Of a stretch of DNA of 48,795 nucleotides, positions 1-8,038 are shown piece by piece (position 1 is the first letter of the stretch; the number at the start of each line of letters is the position of its first letter). A program made the position numbers and the translations under genes. Source of the DNA: Alphaproteobacteria bacterium (GTDB taxonomy: Bacteria; Myxococcota_A; UBA796; GCA-2862545); assembly GCA_020632875.1 (NCBI GenBank), contig JACKET010000028.1, positions 1 to 48,795 on the forward strand, written 5' to 3'. The notes below the pieces were generated by a model. It did not search any database and was not told where the DNA came from. It worked only from the letters and a program-made list of their open reading frames with translations.

Positions 1-2499
1 CGCCACGTCGACCGTGTTGCCGTCGACCTCGTCGACCAGGCCGTCGCAGTCTTCGTCGCCCGGCACGAGGCAGAGCTCTTGCGAGTCGGGGCCGGGGAAG
101 ATCGACGGGTTGCTGTCGTCGCAGTCGTCGAGCGCGCCGTCGTCGACGAGCACGAGGCCCTCGGGCGGCGTCTGGCCTTCGCAGAGGAGCTGCTCGCTCT
201 CGGCGGTGCCGTACCCGTCGCCGTCGCCGTCGACCCGGTACCGACCGACGCCCACCGCATCGGGGTCGTTCTGGTCGATGAGCCCGTTGCAGTTGTTGTC
301 GAACCCGTCGCAGACCTCGACGCGGCTGGGCGCGATGTTCGGGTCGCCATCGTTGCAGTCGCCGCCGACCTGGATGTAGTTCGTGCCCGGCTGGAGGCAG
401 CTCTCGATGAGGGAGGCGTTGTCGCCATAGCCGTCGCCGTCGTTGTCCTGGAACCACTGGGCGAACGTCAGGCCGTCATCGACGAGGTTGTTGCAGTTGT
501 TGTCGATGCCGTCGCAGATCTCGGCCGCGTTCGTGCTGATCGCGGGGTTCGAGTCGTTGCAGTCGTCGTTGTTCGCCACCTTGCCGATGGGCGCGGTGCA
601 GGCGAGCTCGAGCGGCGCGTTCACGTCGCCGTCGCCGTCGCCATCCGTGTCGGGGTACCAGACCACGTCGAGGCCATCGTCGACGATGCCGTTGCAGTCG
701 TTGTCGATGAAGTCGCAGCCATCGGTGGCGCCGGGGTGCACCGTGGCGTTGTTGTCGTCGCAGTCGAAGATGTTCTGCACGCCGTCGCCGTCGGTGTCCT
801 TCGCGAACAGGCCGTAGTCGCCGCCGAAGGCGCCGATGTCACAGGCCGGGTCGTTCATCAGCGGCGAGTCGTGGTCGAAGTCGGGCACCGGGCTCGTGTC
901 GACCATGTCGACGCAGTTTCCGGGAATGCCACCGGTGACCGGACCGCCGCCCGCGTTGACCGCGGGGGAGGTGCGCTGCGGGTAGAACGCGTCGGGCGCA
1001 CAGTTGAACTCGCCGACGCCGGGGTAGACGATCTCGGGGTCGACATCGACCAGGTTGGTCGGGTGGAACGCGATGGAGGCGAAGTCACCCGTGAGGTGGT
1101 CGTCCTGGGTGAGCGAGACGCTGTCGTTGTTCGCGTACCAGATGTTGTTGTAGAGCCCGATCTGGTCGCCGATCTGGTAGGCCGGGGGCGGACGGAAGGG
1201 CTCGTAGTGGCCCAGCACGCCGCCGCCGAAGCTCTGGTAGGCGACGATGTTGTTGCGGAAGTCGGGGTTGACACCCCAGAACGCCGCACCGCCGCCACCG
1301 CCGTAGGCGCAGATCTCGGGGTTGCCGGTGAACGAGTCGCCGCGGCCGCCCTCGTTGCCCACGAAGGTGTTGTTCACGACCGTCACGTCGTTGACGGGCG
1401 TGAAGAACGGCTCGTCGATGAACAGGCCGCCGCCGTTGCAGACCGCGCCGTTCTCGGCGAAGACCGAGCCCTGGATGGTGGTGGGGCCCGGATCCTCGGC
1501 GTAGACGCCGCCGCCGTAGCCGGCCCACGAGCCACACACGAGGTTGTTGCGGAACAGCAGGCTGTTCGAGTTGCGCACGAGGAGCGCGCCGCCCTGCTGG
1601 TTCTGGTAGAAGTTGTCGTTGTTCTGGCGATCCATCACGGAGCGCTCGACCACGACGTCGCCGATGTTCTCGAGCAGCACGGCGCCGGCGCCGAACGACC
1701 CGAGGTTCAGGTCGAAGTTCGAGTCGCGGATGTTGACCGCGTAGCCGCTGATCGTGTTGAGGACCGCGCCGCCGAAGTTCGCGTGGTTCCGGAGGAACAC
1801 GCCGCCGTCGATGTCGAGGCTCGGCGTGGTGAGCGGGCCGAGGTTCGCGTTGCCGTTCAGCATCGCGATGGCCCCACCCTCGCCGTCGGCGGCCTGGTTC
1901 GAGTCGAACACCGAGTCGACGATCGTGATCGGCACGCCCTCGGAGTAGATCGCGCCGCCGCGGCTGGCTTCGAGCAGCAGGCTGTTGGCCGGGGCGTCGA
2001 GGCACCGGAACGTGGCGTTGTTCAGGGTGAGCGAGCCCGCCGCGTTCTGGGCGGCCGAGTGGCGGACGCCGCGCACCTCGTCACCGAACTCGGAGCACAG
2101 CTCGTTGAACTGCGACCCGACGTGGAGCGGGTCTTCGGCGGTGGTGCGGCCGACGAGCACGATGTTCTCGAGCGTCACGCGCGCGCCGGTGTGGAACGTC
2201 ATCAGGTCGGCAGCGGTGGAGGTGCCCTGCGTCTGGTAGTGGATGTACGCCGGGCCCTGGGCGCCGCGGATGGTGATCGGCGGGAACGTCGCGCCACAGC
2301 CGGCCGGCGGGTACTCGAGCAGCGGGCCGTTGATGCCGCCCGGCCCGATGTACCAGTCCTGCTGGTCGGCGGTCTGCAGGTCGATGGTGACCGGGGTGCC
2401 GCTCGTACACGCGGTCTGGAGGGCCTGCTGGATCTGCCCACCAGCGCCGACGGTCGCGCCGAACGCCTGGAGGGAGAGCAAAGACACGATGGAAGCCAT
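1..2499 (-). CDS. MopE-type metal-binding repeat protein with parallel beta-helix domain (3' end cut off)
   Basis: At least 833 residues are visible and the frame runs off the window with no stop. After a short hydrophobic start (MASIVSLLSLQAFGA), residues to about 550 are rich in short Gly/Asn-rich turns such as GGAIYSEG, FDSNQAADGEGG and YGGGVYAED. These are typical of right-handed beta-helix / polymorphic outer-membrane repeats. From about residue 560 to the edge come four MopE-like repeats: DTDGDG, then DCDDNN, then CDFIDNDCNG, with near repeats ICDGIDNNCN and VCDGFDNNCNG. Families of this kind are secreted or surface-bound and bind copper or calcium; the function here is inferred. The ATG at 2499 follows an AGAGGA ribosome site. 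The signal peptide is weak because it lacks basic residues. The gene is transcribed in the same direction as the acyl-CoA dehydrogenase-like gene 101 bases upstream. Confidence 0.9.
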   Translation of the reverse strand, partial: MASIVSLLSLQAFGATVGAGGQIQQALQTACTSGTPVTIDLQTADQQDWYIGPGGINGPLLEYPPAGCGATFPPITIRGAQGPAYIHYQTQGTSTAADLMTFHTGARVTLENIVLVGRTTAEDPLHVGSQFNELCSEFGDEVRGVRHSAAQNAAGSLTLNNATFRCLDAPANSLLLEASRGGAIYSEGVPITIVDSVFDSNQAADGEGGAIAMLNGNANLGPLTTPSLDIDGGVFLRNHANFGGAVLNTISGYAVNIRDSNFDLNLGSFGAGAVLLENIGDVVVERSVMDRQNNDNFYQNQQGGALLVRNSNSLLFRNNLVCGSWAGYGGGVYAEDPGPTTIQGSVFAENGAVCNGGGLFIDEPFFTPVNDVTVVNNTFVGNEGGRGDSFTGNPEICAYGGGGGAAFWGVNPDFRNNIVAYQSFGGGVLGHYEPFRPPPAYQIGDQIGLYNNIWYANNDSVSLTQDDHLTGDFASIAFHPTNLVDVDPEIVYPGVGEFNCAPDAFYPQRTSPAVNAGGGPVTGGIPGNCVDMVDTSPVPDFDHDSPLMNDPACDIGAFGGDYGLFAKDTDGDGVQNIFDCDDNNATVHPGATDGCDFIDNDCNGIVDDGLDVVWYPDTDGDGDGDVNAPLELACTAPIGKVANNDDCNDSNPAISTNAAEICDGIDNNCNNLVDDGLTFAQWFQDNDGDGYGDNASLIESCLQPGTNYIQVGGDCNDGDPNIAPSRVEVCDGFDNNCNGLIDQNDPDAVGVGRYRVDGDGDGYGTAESEQLLCEGQTPPEGLVLVDDGALDDCDDSNPSIFPGPDSQELCLVPGDEDCDGLVDEVDGNTVDVA

Positions 2500-2600
2500 G
2501 AACGGGTCCTCTGCCGCTCCGGGCGCGGAGCAGCCTCCCCCGCATGCTGCCCCACTGGAACCCGCATGTCAACGCGATGCGGGCCGCGGATCGGACGCGA

Positions 2601-3425
2601 TCAGGCGCGGCTCCGGGCCCTGTCGAGCCGTACCTCCCGAGCACGCGCGGCGATCGTCAGGAGTCGGGAATCCCGCTCCCAGGATCCCGCCAGCGGGCCG
2701 TCGATCGGGTGAACGGAATTCGCCATCGCATGCGCCCGGATCCCCGCGAGCGCACGGATGGTGGACGCCGCATCCGGGTCGCAGGGCCACAGCGCGAACA
2801 GCCCGACCAGCACGGCCATCCAGCCCTCCTGGGCCTCGGGATCCGCGGTGGCGCCGAGCCGTGCGGCCGAGACCGCCGCGAGCACGCCCAGATCCTCGAG
2901 GCCGCGGAACGGACGGACGTAGCGCGCCCAGGCGTCGGGGCGGACCTCGGATGCGGGCGCTGCATCGAACCGGATGCGGGAGTGCGGGACGTCGACGAGC
3001 CACCCGACCTCGAGCCGCTCGCGCGCGACGCCGGAATCGCCGTCGACCCGCGCCAGGACGAGATCTACACGACCAGCGACCGGCTCGCCTGCGCGCGCCA
3101 GCACCCACCCCACGTCGACCTCGTCGAGCGCGAAGGCCTTGGTGCCCGTCACGCTCCGGCCGTCGGATGTCGTGTGGATTTCACGCGGGTGGTTGCCCCC
3201 GGCTTCGGTCACGAGCAGGGCCTGGACCGCGCGCACGCCCGTCAGCCGCTCGAGGGCCGCCTGGTACCCCGCGAAGAACGCCTCCCCCACCGTGTGGGCG
3301 CCGCGGCCCGCGCGCACGGCGGCGAGAAGCGGGTGCGGCTCGACCGCGCGCGCCGCCTCCCACCGGGCGCGGGGGCCTCGCATCGGGAGGGTCGGAGCAT
3401 CGAGCGTGGCGAACAGGGCATCCAT
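2601..3425 (-). CDS. Acyl-CoA dehydrogenase-like protein, short form
   Basis: 274 residues. The stretch LLVTEAGGNHPREIHTTSDG followed by VTGTKAFALD resembles the middle beta-domain of acyl-CoA dehydrogenases, where the flavin and substrate are held (family pattern TEPxAGSD ... G-x-K). The downstream region is helical and Ala-rich, like the C-terminal bundle. It is about 100 residues shorter than the usual 380 or so. Much of the N-terminal helical domain appears to be missing, and I cannot identify a convincing catalytic Glu. It may be a degenerate or specialised acyl-CoA dehydrogenase rather than a working beta-oxidation enzyme. The start at 3425 is the first ATG of the frame. The gene diverges from the fatty-acid-hydroxylase-like gene, which fits a shared lipid theme but does not prove one. 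Confidence 0.7.
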   Translation of the reverse strand: MDALFATLDAPTLPMRGPRARWEAARAVEPHPLLAAVRAGRGAHTVGEAFFAGYQAALERLTGVRAVQALLVTEAGGNHPREIHTTSDGRSVTGTKAFALDEVDVGWVLARAGEPVAGRVDLVLARVDGDSGVARERLEVGWLVDVPHSRIRFDAAPASEVRPDAWARYVRPFRGLEDLGVLAAVSAARLGATADPEAQEGWMAVLVGLFALWPCDPDAASTIRALAGIRAHAMANSVHPIDGPLAGSWERDSRLLTIAARAREVRLDRARSRA

Positions 3426-3507
3426 GCGGCCCCGTATCTCCGCGACGCCCGTATGACAGGGCTTTCGCGACGTGCTACCTCGGATGGCGACGAACCGAGG
3501 AGTGCCC

Positions 3508-4137
3508 GTGCTCTACAAGGCCACGCCCGAATCGCCGCGGATGTTCGAGAACGACTTCATCGACGGGTTCTCCCGCATCCCGGCCTGGGTCGTCCCCGCG
3601 ATCTACGTGCCTGCGGTCACGGCGTTCGTCGCCGTGGGCGCCTGGTCGGGCGTGGGTCCCCTCGCCCTCGCCGCGCAGCTCGCCGTCGGCTGGCTCGTGT
3701 GGACGCTCATGGAGTACTGGCTCCACCGCACGCTGTTCCACTGGGTGCCCGACACGTCGTGGGGCGAGTCGTTCCACTTCTACCTGCACGGCGTGCACCA
3801 CACGTGGCACCTCGACAAGCTGCGGCTCGTCATGCCTCCGGCCGTGTCGATCAGCCTCGGCATCGCGTTCTTCTCGGTGGCGTGGGGCGTCGCGCAGGCC
3901 CTGGCGCCCTGGCTCGACCCCACGTGGGTGTGGGCGTACTTCGCGGGCAAGATGCTGGGGTACATGGTCTACGACCTCGCCCACTACTACGTGCACCACT
4001 TCACCCCGCGCACGCGCGTCGGGAAGCTGCTCCGCAAGCACCACATGGCGCACCACCACAATGCGCGCTTCCACGACCGCAAGTACGGCGTGAGCACCAC
4101 CCTGTGGGACCACGTGTTCGGCACGTACGCGGCATGA
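3508..4137 (+). CDS. Fatty acid 2-hydroxylase / sterol desaturase family protein
   Basis: 209 residues from a GTG start at 3508, chosen because GAGGAG lies about six bases upstream; earlier in-frame starts (3472, 3484) lack a ribosome site. The histidine clusters of the membrane di-iron hydroxylase superfamily are all visible: EYWLHRTLFHW, HGVHHTWHLD, DLAHYYVHH and HHMAHHH. Between them lie hydrophobic helices (for example VVPAIYVPAVTAFVAVGAW). The opening SPRMFENDFIDGFSR is like that of FA2H/Scs7-type enzymes. Members use O2 and a di-iron centre to hydroxylate lipid acyl chains in the membrane; the exact substrate here cannot be told. It is the first gene of a tight three-gene run, with an ATGA overlap to the next gene. 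Confidence 0.9.
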   Translation: MLYKATPESPRMFENDFIDGFSRIPAWVVPAIYVPAVTAFVAVGAWSGVGPLALAAQLAVGWLVWTLMEYWLHRTLFHWVPDTSWGESFHFYLHGVHHTWHLDKLRLVMPPAVSISLGIAFFSVAWGVAQALAPWLDPTWVWAYFAGKMLGYMVYDLAHYYVHHFTPRTRVGKLLRKHHMAHHHNARFHDRKYGVSTTLWDHVFGTYAA

Positions 4138-4532
4138 GCGACTCCGAGCTCCTCCAGTCCGTGCTCGACGAGATCCCGATCGAGTTCCGCGAGCGCTTCG
4201 AGGCCGTCGCGCGTGGCCCCGTCGAGGCCCACGACGCGCTCCGGCGCCAGATCGACGGCTACACCAGCATGGTGCGCCAGGTCGCGGCCTGGGTGACCTC
4301 CCTCGACCCCGACGTCGCCGACCGCATCGCGGCCACGTGCCACGGCCTCCTCGACCGGTTCGAGGGCGGCCCGAAGGGCTCCATCGCAGGCGCCACGGCC
4401 GTGTACTTCGTCGAGGAAGACGAAGACGACGAGATCACCGGCGTGCTCGGCTTCGACGACGACATCCAGGTGGTGAACGCCGTGTGCCGCGTGCTCGGCG
4501 CCGACGACCTGCTGCTCCCCCTGATCCGGTGA
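4134..4532 (+). CDS. Small protein with DUF1232/YkvA-like C-terminal segment
   Basis: 132 residues, starting at an ATG that overlaps the previous stop by four bases, so translation is probably coupled. The N-terminal two thirds are amphipathic and acidic. The stretch AVYFVEEDEDDEITGVLGFDDDIQVV resembles the DUF1232 pattern, in which a hydrophobic Y-F is followed by an acidic-Pro-rich turn and a G-x-x-DD motif, but the match is loose and the usual membrane-like helix is weak. No catalytic motif is visible. It sits between the fatty-acid-hydroxylase-like gene and an unknown helical protein, and all three overlap. The function is unknown. Confidence 0.75.
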   Translation: MSDSELLQSVLDEIPIEFRERFEAVARGPVEAHDALRRQIDGYTSMVRQVAAWVTSLDPDVADRIAATCHGLLDRFEGGPKGSIAGATAVYFVEEDEDDEITGVLGFDDDIQVVNAVCRVLGADDLLLPLIR

Positions 4533-5488
4533 GCGCCGAGGCCGTCGAGGCCCTCCTGTCCGATGCGCGAGCGGCCCGTCGCGGAGGGCGTCCAGACGAG
4601 GTCCTCGCGCTGCTCGACCGCGCGTGGGAGCAGGCGCAGGGCCTGGGCGAGGAGCATCCCCTCCCCGTGGTGGTGGCGTGGAAGCGCGCGAAGGCCGTGG
4701 CCGACTTCGGCGACCGGGCGTCGGTGGCGTCCTGCCTCGCCCCCGTGCTCGAGCGCGAAGACCTCTTCGACGCCTATCCGCACGGCATCTTCGGGGTCGG
4801 AAGGCTCTGCCGGGCCCACCAGGACGTGCTCGGCTACGGCGACCCCACGGTACGCCGGCTGTGGGAGCGGCTCGCCGCGCACCATCGTGCGTCGGGCGAC
4901 CTGTTCCTCGCGGCGCTCACCGACCTCGAGCTCGCCTGGGAGGCCGCGTGCCGCGGCGATGACGTGCGCGGCCCACTGGAGCGCGTCGAAGCCCTCCGTC
5001 CCGACGCCCTCGAAGGGAGCCGCAGCTGGCATCCCGACGCACCGGACGGGCCCGGGTCCATCCCGTTCCTCCACGTGGCCGCCGCCCACACCCTGCTCCG
5101 CGCAGCCGTCTGGTCCGGCGACGCGGACGAGGTGGGTCCCGCGGCGGCCGAGCTCCTGCAGGCCCAGGCCGAGACGGGGGTCCCTCCCCGCCCCCACGTG
5201 CAGCACGCGCTGCTCGAGGCCCGCCACCACGGCCTCGGCGGCCTCGACATCCCGAAGAGCCCCCAGGCGCAGGGGTTCGACGAGGCCTTCATCGCGGCGC
5301 TCGAGCGCGGCGCGGGATTCGTCGCCCTCGCGTCGGAAGCCCCGGGCCCGGAGTGGTCCCTCGCGGCCCTGTGGTGTGCCGTGCGCATCGGCGAGGCCTC
5401 TGCGGAGCACGTCGTCGGCGAAGCGCGCCGCGTGGGGTGCCTGGCGTTCGTTCAGGCGGCCACGAGGTCGGAGCGCACGGCGCGGTAG
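4529..5488 (+). CDS. Hypothetical helical-repeat (TPR-like) protein
   Basis: 319 residues, starting at GTG in a GTGA overlap with the preceding stop. No signal peptide or membrane segment is visible, so it is probably cytoplasmic. The sequence is Ala/Leu/Glu-rich with recurring helix pairs (for example VLALLDRAWEQAQGLG and LAALTDLELAWEAACRG). This suggests TPR-like repeats, though no repeat is canonical. It is the last gene of the run starting with the fatty-acid-hydroxylase-like gene. Its 3' end overlaps the 3' end of the converging membrane-protein gene by 37 bases. I do not recognise a named family. Confidence 0.8.
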   Translation: MSAEAVEALLSDARAARRGGRPDEVLALLDRAWEQAQGLGEEHPLPVVVAWKRAKAVADFGDRASVASCLAPVLEREDLFDAYPHGIFGVGRLCRAHQDVLGYGDPTVRRLWERLAAHHRASGDLFLAALTDLELAWEAACRGDDVRGPLERVEALRPDALEGSRSWHPDAPDGPGSIPFLHVAAAHTLLRAAVWSGDADEVGPAAAELLQAQAETGVPPRPHVQHALLEARHHGLGGLDIPKSPQAQGFDEAFIAALERGAGFVALASEAPGPEWSLAALWCAVRIGEASAEHVVGEARRVGCLAFVQAATRSERTAR

Positions 5489-6165
5489 GCGAACACGCGG
5501 AACCCACCGACGAGGCCGGGCGACAGGAAGGCCCCGACGAACGGGATGTACGCGAGCACGAAGACCATCGAGAACAGGATGAGGGCGTACCCGAGGTGCC
5601 AGGCGAGGTGCTGCGAGAAGTGCCGCGCCGACCTGCGGATCGCCTCGACGGGGCTGAGCCCCTCGAGCACGACGAGCGGCCACGCCATGTCGGCGGCCGC
5701 GAGGAACGCGATGCCCGGGAGCAGGCAGAACATCGCGAGCACGCCGTACACCACCATCTGCACGACCATGTAGAGCAGCGGACGCCCGGGCTCCTGGGTG
5801 TAGGTGCTGAAGCACGCGGCCGGGCCGAGCTTCGCTTCGGTGTCGCCCTCGACGTGGGCCCAGATCGCCCGCAGCATCGACGCGTGCATCGGGATGGTGA
5901 CGAGGTTCACGAGCGCCGTGAGCGCGAAGATCAGGATCGTCGGCGTCAGGATCATGCCCAGGAACAGGACGTTCTCGTCCTCCATCACGATGCCCGGCAC
6001 CATGCCGAAGCCCATCGCCAGGTAGACGACGAACACCATGCCCACGCTGTACGGCAGCATCACGAGCGCGATGCCGGCGCCCGCGGTGCCGTAGGCGAAG
6101 AAGTCCTGTTTCACGGCTTCGACGTACGACATGAAGATGTCGAGGATGTTGGGCGGCTCGTTCAT
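5452..6165 (-). CDS. Multipass inner-membrane protein of unknown function
   Basis: 237 residues from the ATG at 6165, chosen over an upstream in-frame ATG because GAGGA lies just before it. Long hydrophobic segments are visible: AGAGIALVMLPYSVGMVFVV, ILTPTILIFALTALVNLV, LLYMVVQMVVYGVLAMFCLL and GYALILFSMVFVLAYIPFVG. A charged cytoplasmic-type segment (SPVEAIRRSARHFSQHLAW) precedes the last helices. This layout, with a helix carrying a paired Arg before the last transmembrane hairpin, is seen in several families of about 250-residue membrane proteins such as DUF4013/DUF975-like ones; the assignment is uncertain. It diverges from the lipoprotein gene at 6238. Confidence 0.8.
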   Translation of the reverse strand: MNEPPNILDIFMSYVEAVKQDFFAYGTAGAGIALVMLPYSVGMVFVVYLAMGFGMVPGIVMEDENVLFLGMILTPTILIFALTALVNLVTIPMHASMLRAIWAHVEGDTEAKLGPAACFSTYTQEPGRPLLYMVVQMVVYGVLAMFCLLPGIAFLAAADMAWPLVVLEGLSPVEAIRRSARHFSQHLAWHLGYALILFSMVFVLAYIPFVGAFLSPGLVGGFRVFAYRAVRSDLVAA

Positions 6166-6237
6166 GGCGTCCTCGTGCGCACCGATATCGCGATGCGGCG
6201 GCACACGGTGTAGGCTGGTCCGAACGTGGAGGTTTCA

Positions 6238-6816
6238 ATGACGCGGCTGGTGCTGGCCACGATGCTCCTGGTCGGGTGCTCCAAGGGCCCCAAGATCGAC
6301 CCGCTCGACCCGAATCAACAGGCCGTCCTCCCGAGCTGGATCCAGAACGCGCTCCAGGGCGAAGAAGATGCCTGCTCGAGCTCGCCGCTGTGGGACGACC
6401 CCAACGCGAAGGTCGCGACGACCTTCTTCGCCGGGTACTACGAGTGGGACGCCACCGACCTCGTGGGCAACGAGTTCTGGGTGCTCTACCCCGACCCCGA
6501 GCTCGCCGCGACGGGCTTCACCGCGTGTACGGTCGTGTGGGACGTGTACGGCACGCAGTCCGATTCGGTCGGGGCCGCCGACTACTCCATCACGATCAGC
6601 GGCTCGGTCGACCTCGCCCAGACCGACTGCATCGAAGACGCCGCGGGCAACCCGGTCTACGCCGACGACGAGAACTTCACCGTCACCTACGACGTGGTCG
6701 AGTCGTCGAACGGCACGGTCGACGTGTACTTCACGAGCGGCACGCACCTCGGCCGCGGCGAGTACGACAACGCGTCGATGTCGTGGCTGTCCGACAAAGA
6801 CTGCGTCCTGCTCTAG
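6238..6816 (+). CDS. Predicted lipoprotein, unknown function
   Basis: 192 residues. The ATG at 6238 is preceded by GGAGG at a good distance, which decides it over an earlier GTG-type start at 6226. The N-terminus MTRLVLATMLLVGCSKG is a type II signal peptide with lipobox LVGC. The mature domain is acidic and probably beta-rich, with YYEWDATDLVGNEFWVLYP and repeated aromatic strands, plus four Cys that could form disulfides. No family is recognised. It is likely anchored to the inner or outer membrane; residue +2 after Cys is Ser, which does not suggest inner-membrane retention by the enterobacterial rule. A strong hairpin follows the gene. Confidence 0.85.
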   Translation: MTRLVLATMLLVGCSKGPKIDPLDPNQQAVLPSWIQNALQGEEDACSSSPLWDDPNAKVATTFFAGYYEWDATDLVGNEFWVLYPDPELAATGFTACTVVWDVYGTQSDSVGAADYSITISGSVDLAQTDCIEDAAGNPVYADDENFTVTYDVVESSNGTVDVYFTSGTHLGRGEYDNASMSWLSDKDCVLL

Positions 6817-6840
6817 GCAGACCGCAGACGCCCGACGCAG

Positions 6841-6877
6841 CGACGCCCCCGGAGGTTCCCGACCTCCGGGGGCGTCG
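6841..6877. terminator. Perfect 16-bp hairpin between convergent genes
   Basis: The arms are 6841-6856 and 6862-6877, perfectly complementary (CGACGCCCCCGGAGGT and its complement), with a 5-base loop TCCCG. It lies between the stop of the lipoprotein gene (6816) and the stop of the facing beta-propeller gene (6915), so it can serve both strands. There is no T-tract on either side, so it is either a U-tract-independent terminator or a 3'-end-protecting stem. Confidence 0.65.
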
Positions 6878-6914
6878 TGCGTTCGGCGACCACCGGGCGC
6901 GCCCGGCGTAGCGC

Positions 6915-7967
6915 CTAGAGCTTGCCGGTGATGTCGACCACGAACAGCCGGCGGTAGTCGGCACCGCTGCTCGGGAGCGCGGTGTACGCGAGCAGGGTCT
7001 TGCCGTTCTGCACGGTGATCGCGGGCTCGCCGCAGGCGTTGTAGGGCGTCTTGATCTCGACGTTCTTCGACCCGTCGACCTTGGAGATCATGATCGAGTC
7101 GGACTTCGTGGGATCCTCGAAGCCGTACGCCACCCAGTTGCCGTCGGGCGAGATCGCCGGACGCGCGCGGAGCGGCAGGCGCACCGACTTCGCGAGGACC
7201 TTCGCGTTGCCGCCGCTGACGTACTTCACGTCCCAGCTCTGCGAGTCGCGGGAGTTGTCGAAGTACACGACGCCGCCCGCCGCGTAGTTGGGCCGGGTCT
7301 GGTCGTTGTTGCCGCCCGTGACCGGGCTCTCGGCACCCGTCGCCAGGGCGAGCTCGAAGATGTCTTCGGTGTTGTTCTGCTTGCGGGTGAACAGGATCTT
7401 CGACCCGCCCGCGTCGAACTGCGGGAACATCTCGGCCACGTCGGTCTGCATCGCGACGCTCACCTTCCCCGTGTTCGTGTCGCGGGTGTAGAGGTCGCCG
7501 TTGCCGGTCTGGTCGGCCACGAAGATCATCGACGTGCCCTTGTGGTTGATCGCGGGGAACGTGATGTCGCCGGGAACGTCGGTCGTGCTGATCATCTCGG
7601 ACGCCGCGCCACCGCCGGGCTGGTAGTAGTAGAGCCGGAACTGGCCGCCCGTGTTGGAGCCCTCGAACACCACGATGCCCTGGGGGTGCCAGGCCGGGTT
7701 GACGACGACCTGCGAGCCACCGAACGGCCCGCCACCGCCGGGCAGGTTGACCTTCGAGGCATCCTTCGCGATCTCGCCGTTCACGACGGAGATGTGGAGA
7801 TCGGATCGATCCCCGTAGTTGTTCACCTCGAAGGCGAGGTGCTTTCCGTCGAGCGACCACACCGGGTTGTACGCGTGGCCCTCGCCCGTGAAGCGGACCT
7901 CACCCGCAGATGCGGTGCCCACCAGGCCGACGAGCAGCGATACCGACAGGAGCCGTCGAATCATCAT
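6915..7967 (-). CDS. TolB-like beta-propeller, periplasmic
   Basis: 350 residues. MMIRRLLSVSLLVGLVGTASAG is a Sec signal peptide, so the protein is exported. The mature part shows recurring WD40-like/TolB propeller blades. Recurring phrases include YNPVWSLDGKHLAFE, VVNPAWHPQGIVVFEG, TFPAINHKGTSMIFVADQ, MFPQFDAGGSKILFTRK and ARPAISPDGNWVAYG, each about 40-50 residues apart. TolB-type propellers act in the periplasm as protein-binding scaffolds; the partner here is unknown. It is the last gene of the apparent 11-gene minus-strand operon, 71 bases after the outer-membrane-like gene, and ends at the strong hairpin. The tandem ATGs at 7967 and 7964 both fit. Confidence 0.85.
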   Translation of the reverse strand: MMIRRLLSVSLLVGLVGTASAGEVRFTGEGHAYNPVWSLDGKHLAFEVNNYGDRSDLHISVVNGEIAKDASKVNLPGGGGPFGGSQVVVNPAWHPQGIVVFEGSNTGGQFRLYYYQPGGGAASEMISTTDVPGDITFPAINHKGTSMIFVADQTGNGDLYTRDTNTGKVSVAMQTDVAEMFPQFDAGGSKILFTRKQNNTEDIFELALATGAESPVTGGNNDQTRPNYAAGGVVYFDNSRDSQSWDVKYVSGGNAKVLAKSVRLPLRARPAISPDGNWVAYGFEDPTKSDSIMISKVDGSKNVEIKTPYNACGEPAITVQNGKTLLAYTALPSSGADYRRLFVVDITGKL

Positions 7968-8038
7968 GTTGGTGTCTCTCCATACGTGCAGGAACAAACC
8001 GGATGCGGCCCGGCGCATTCCCCACCGACCGTGTTCGG

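Noticed and set aside
79..2712. Very long plus-strand open frame opposite the MopE-type gene.
   Set aside because: It is an antisense by-product of GC-rich codon use: Val/Ala/Arg/Asp-only composition, no ribosome site, and the minus strand reads as a coherent beta-helix/MopE protein.
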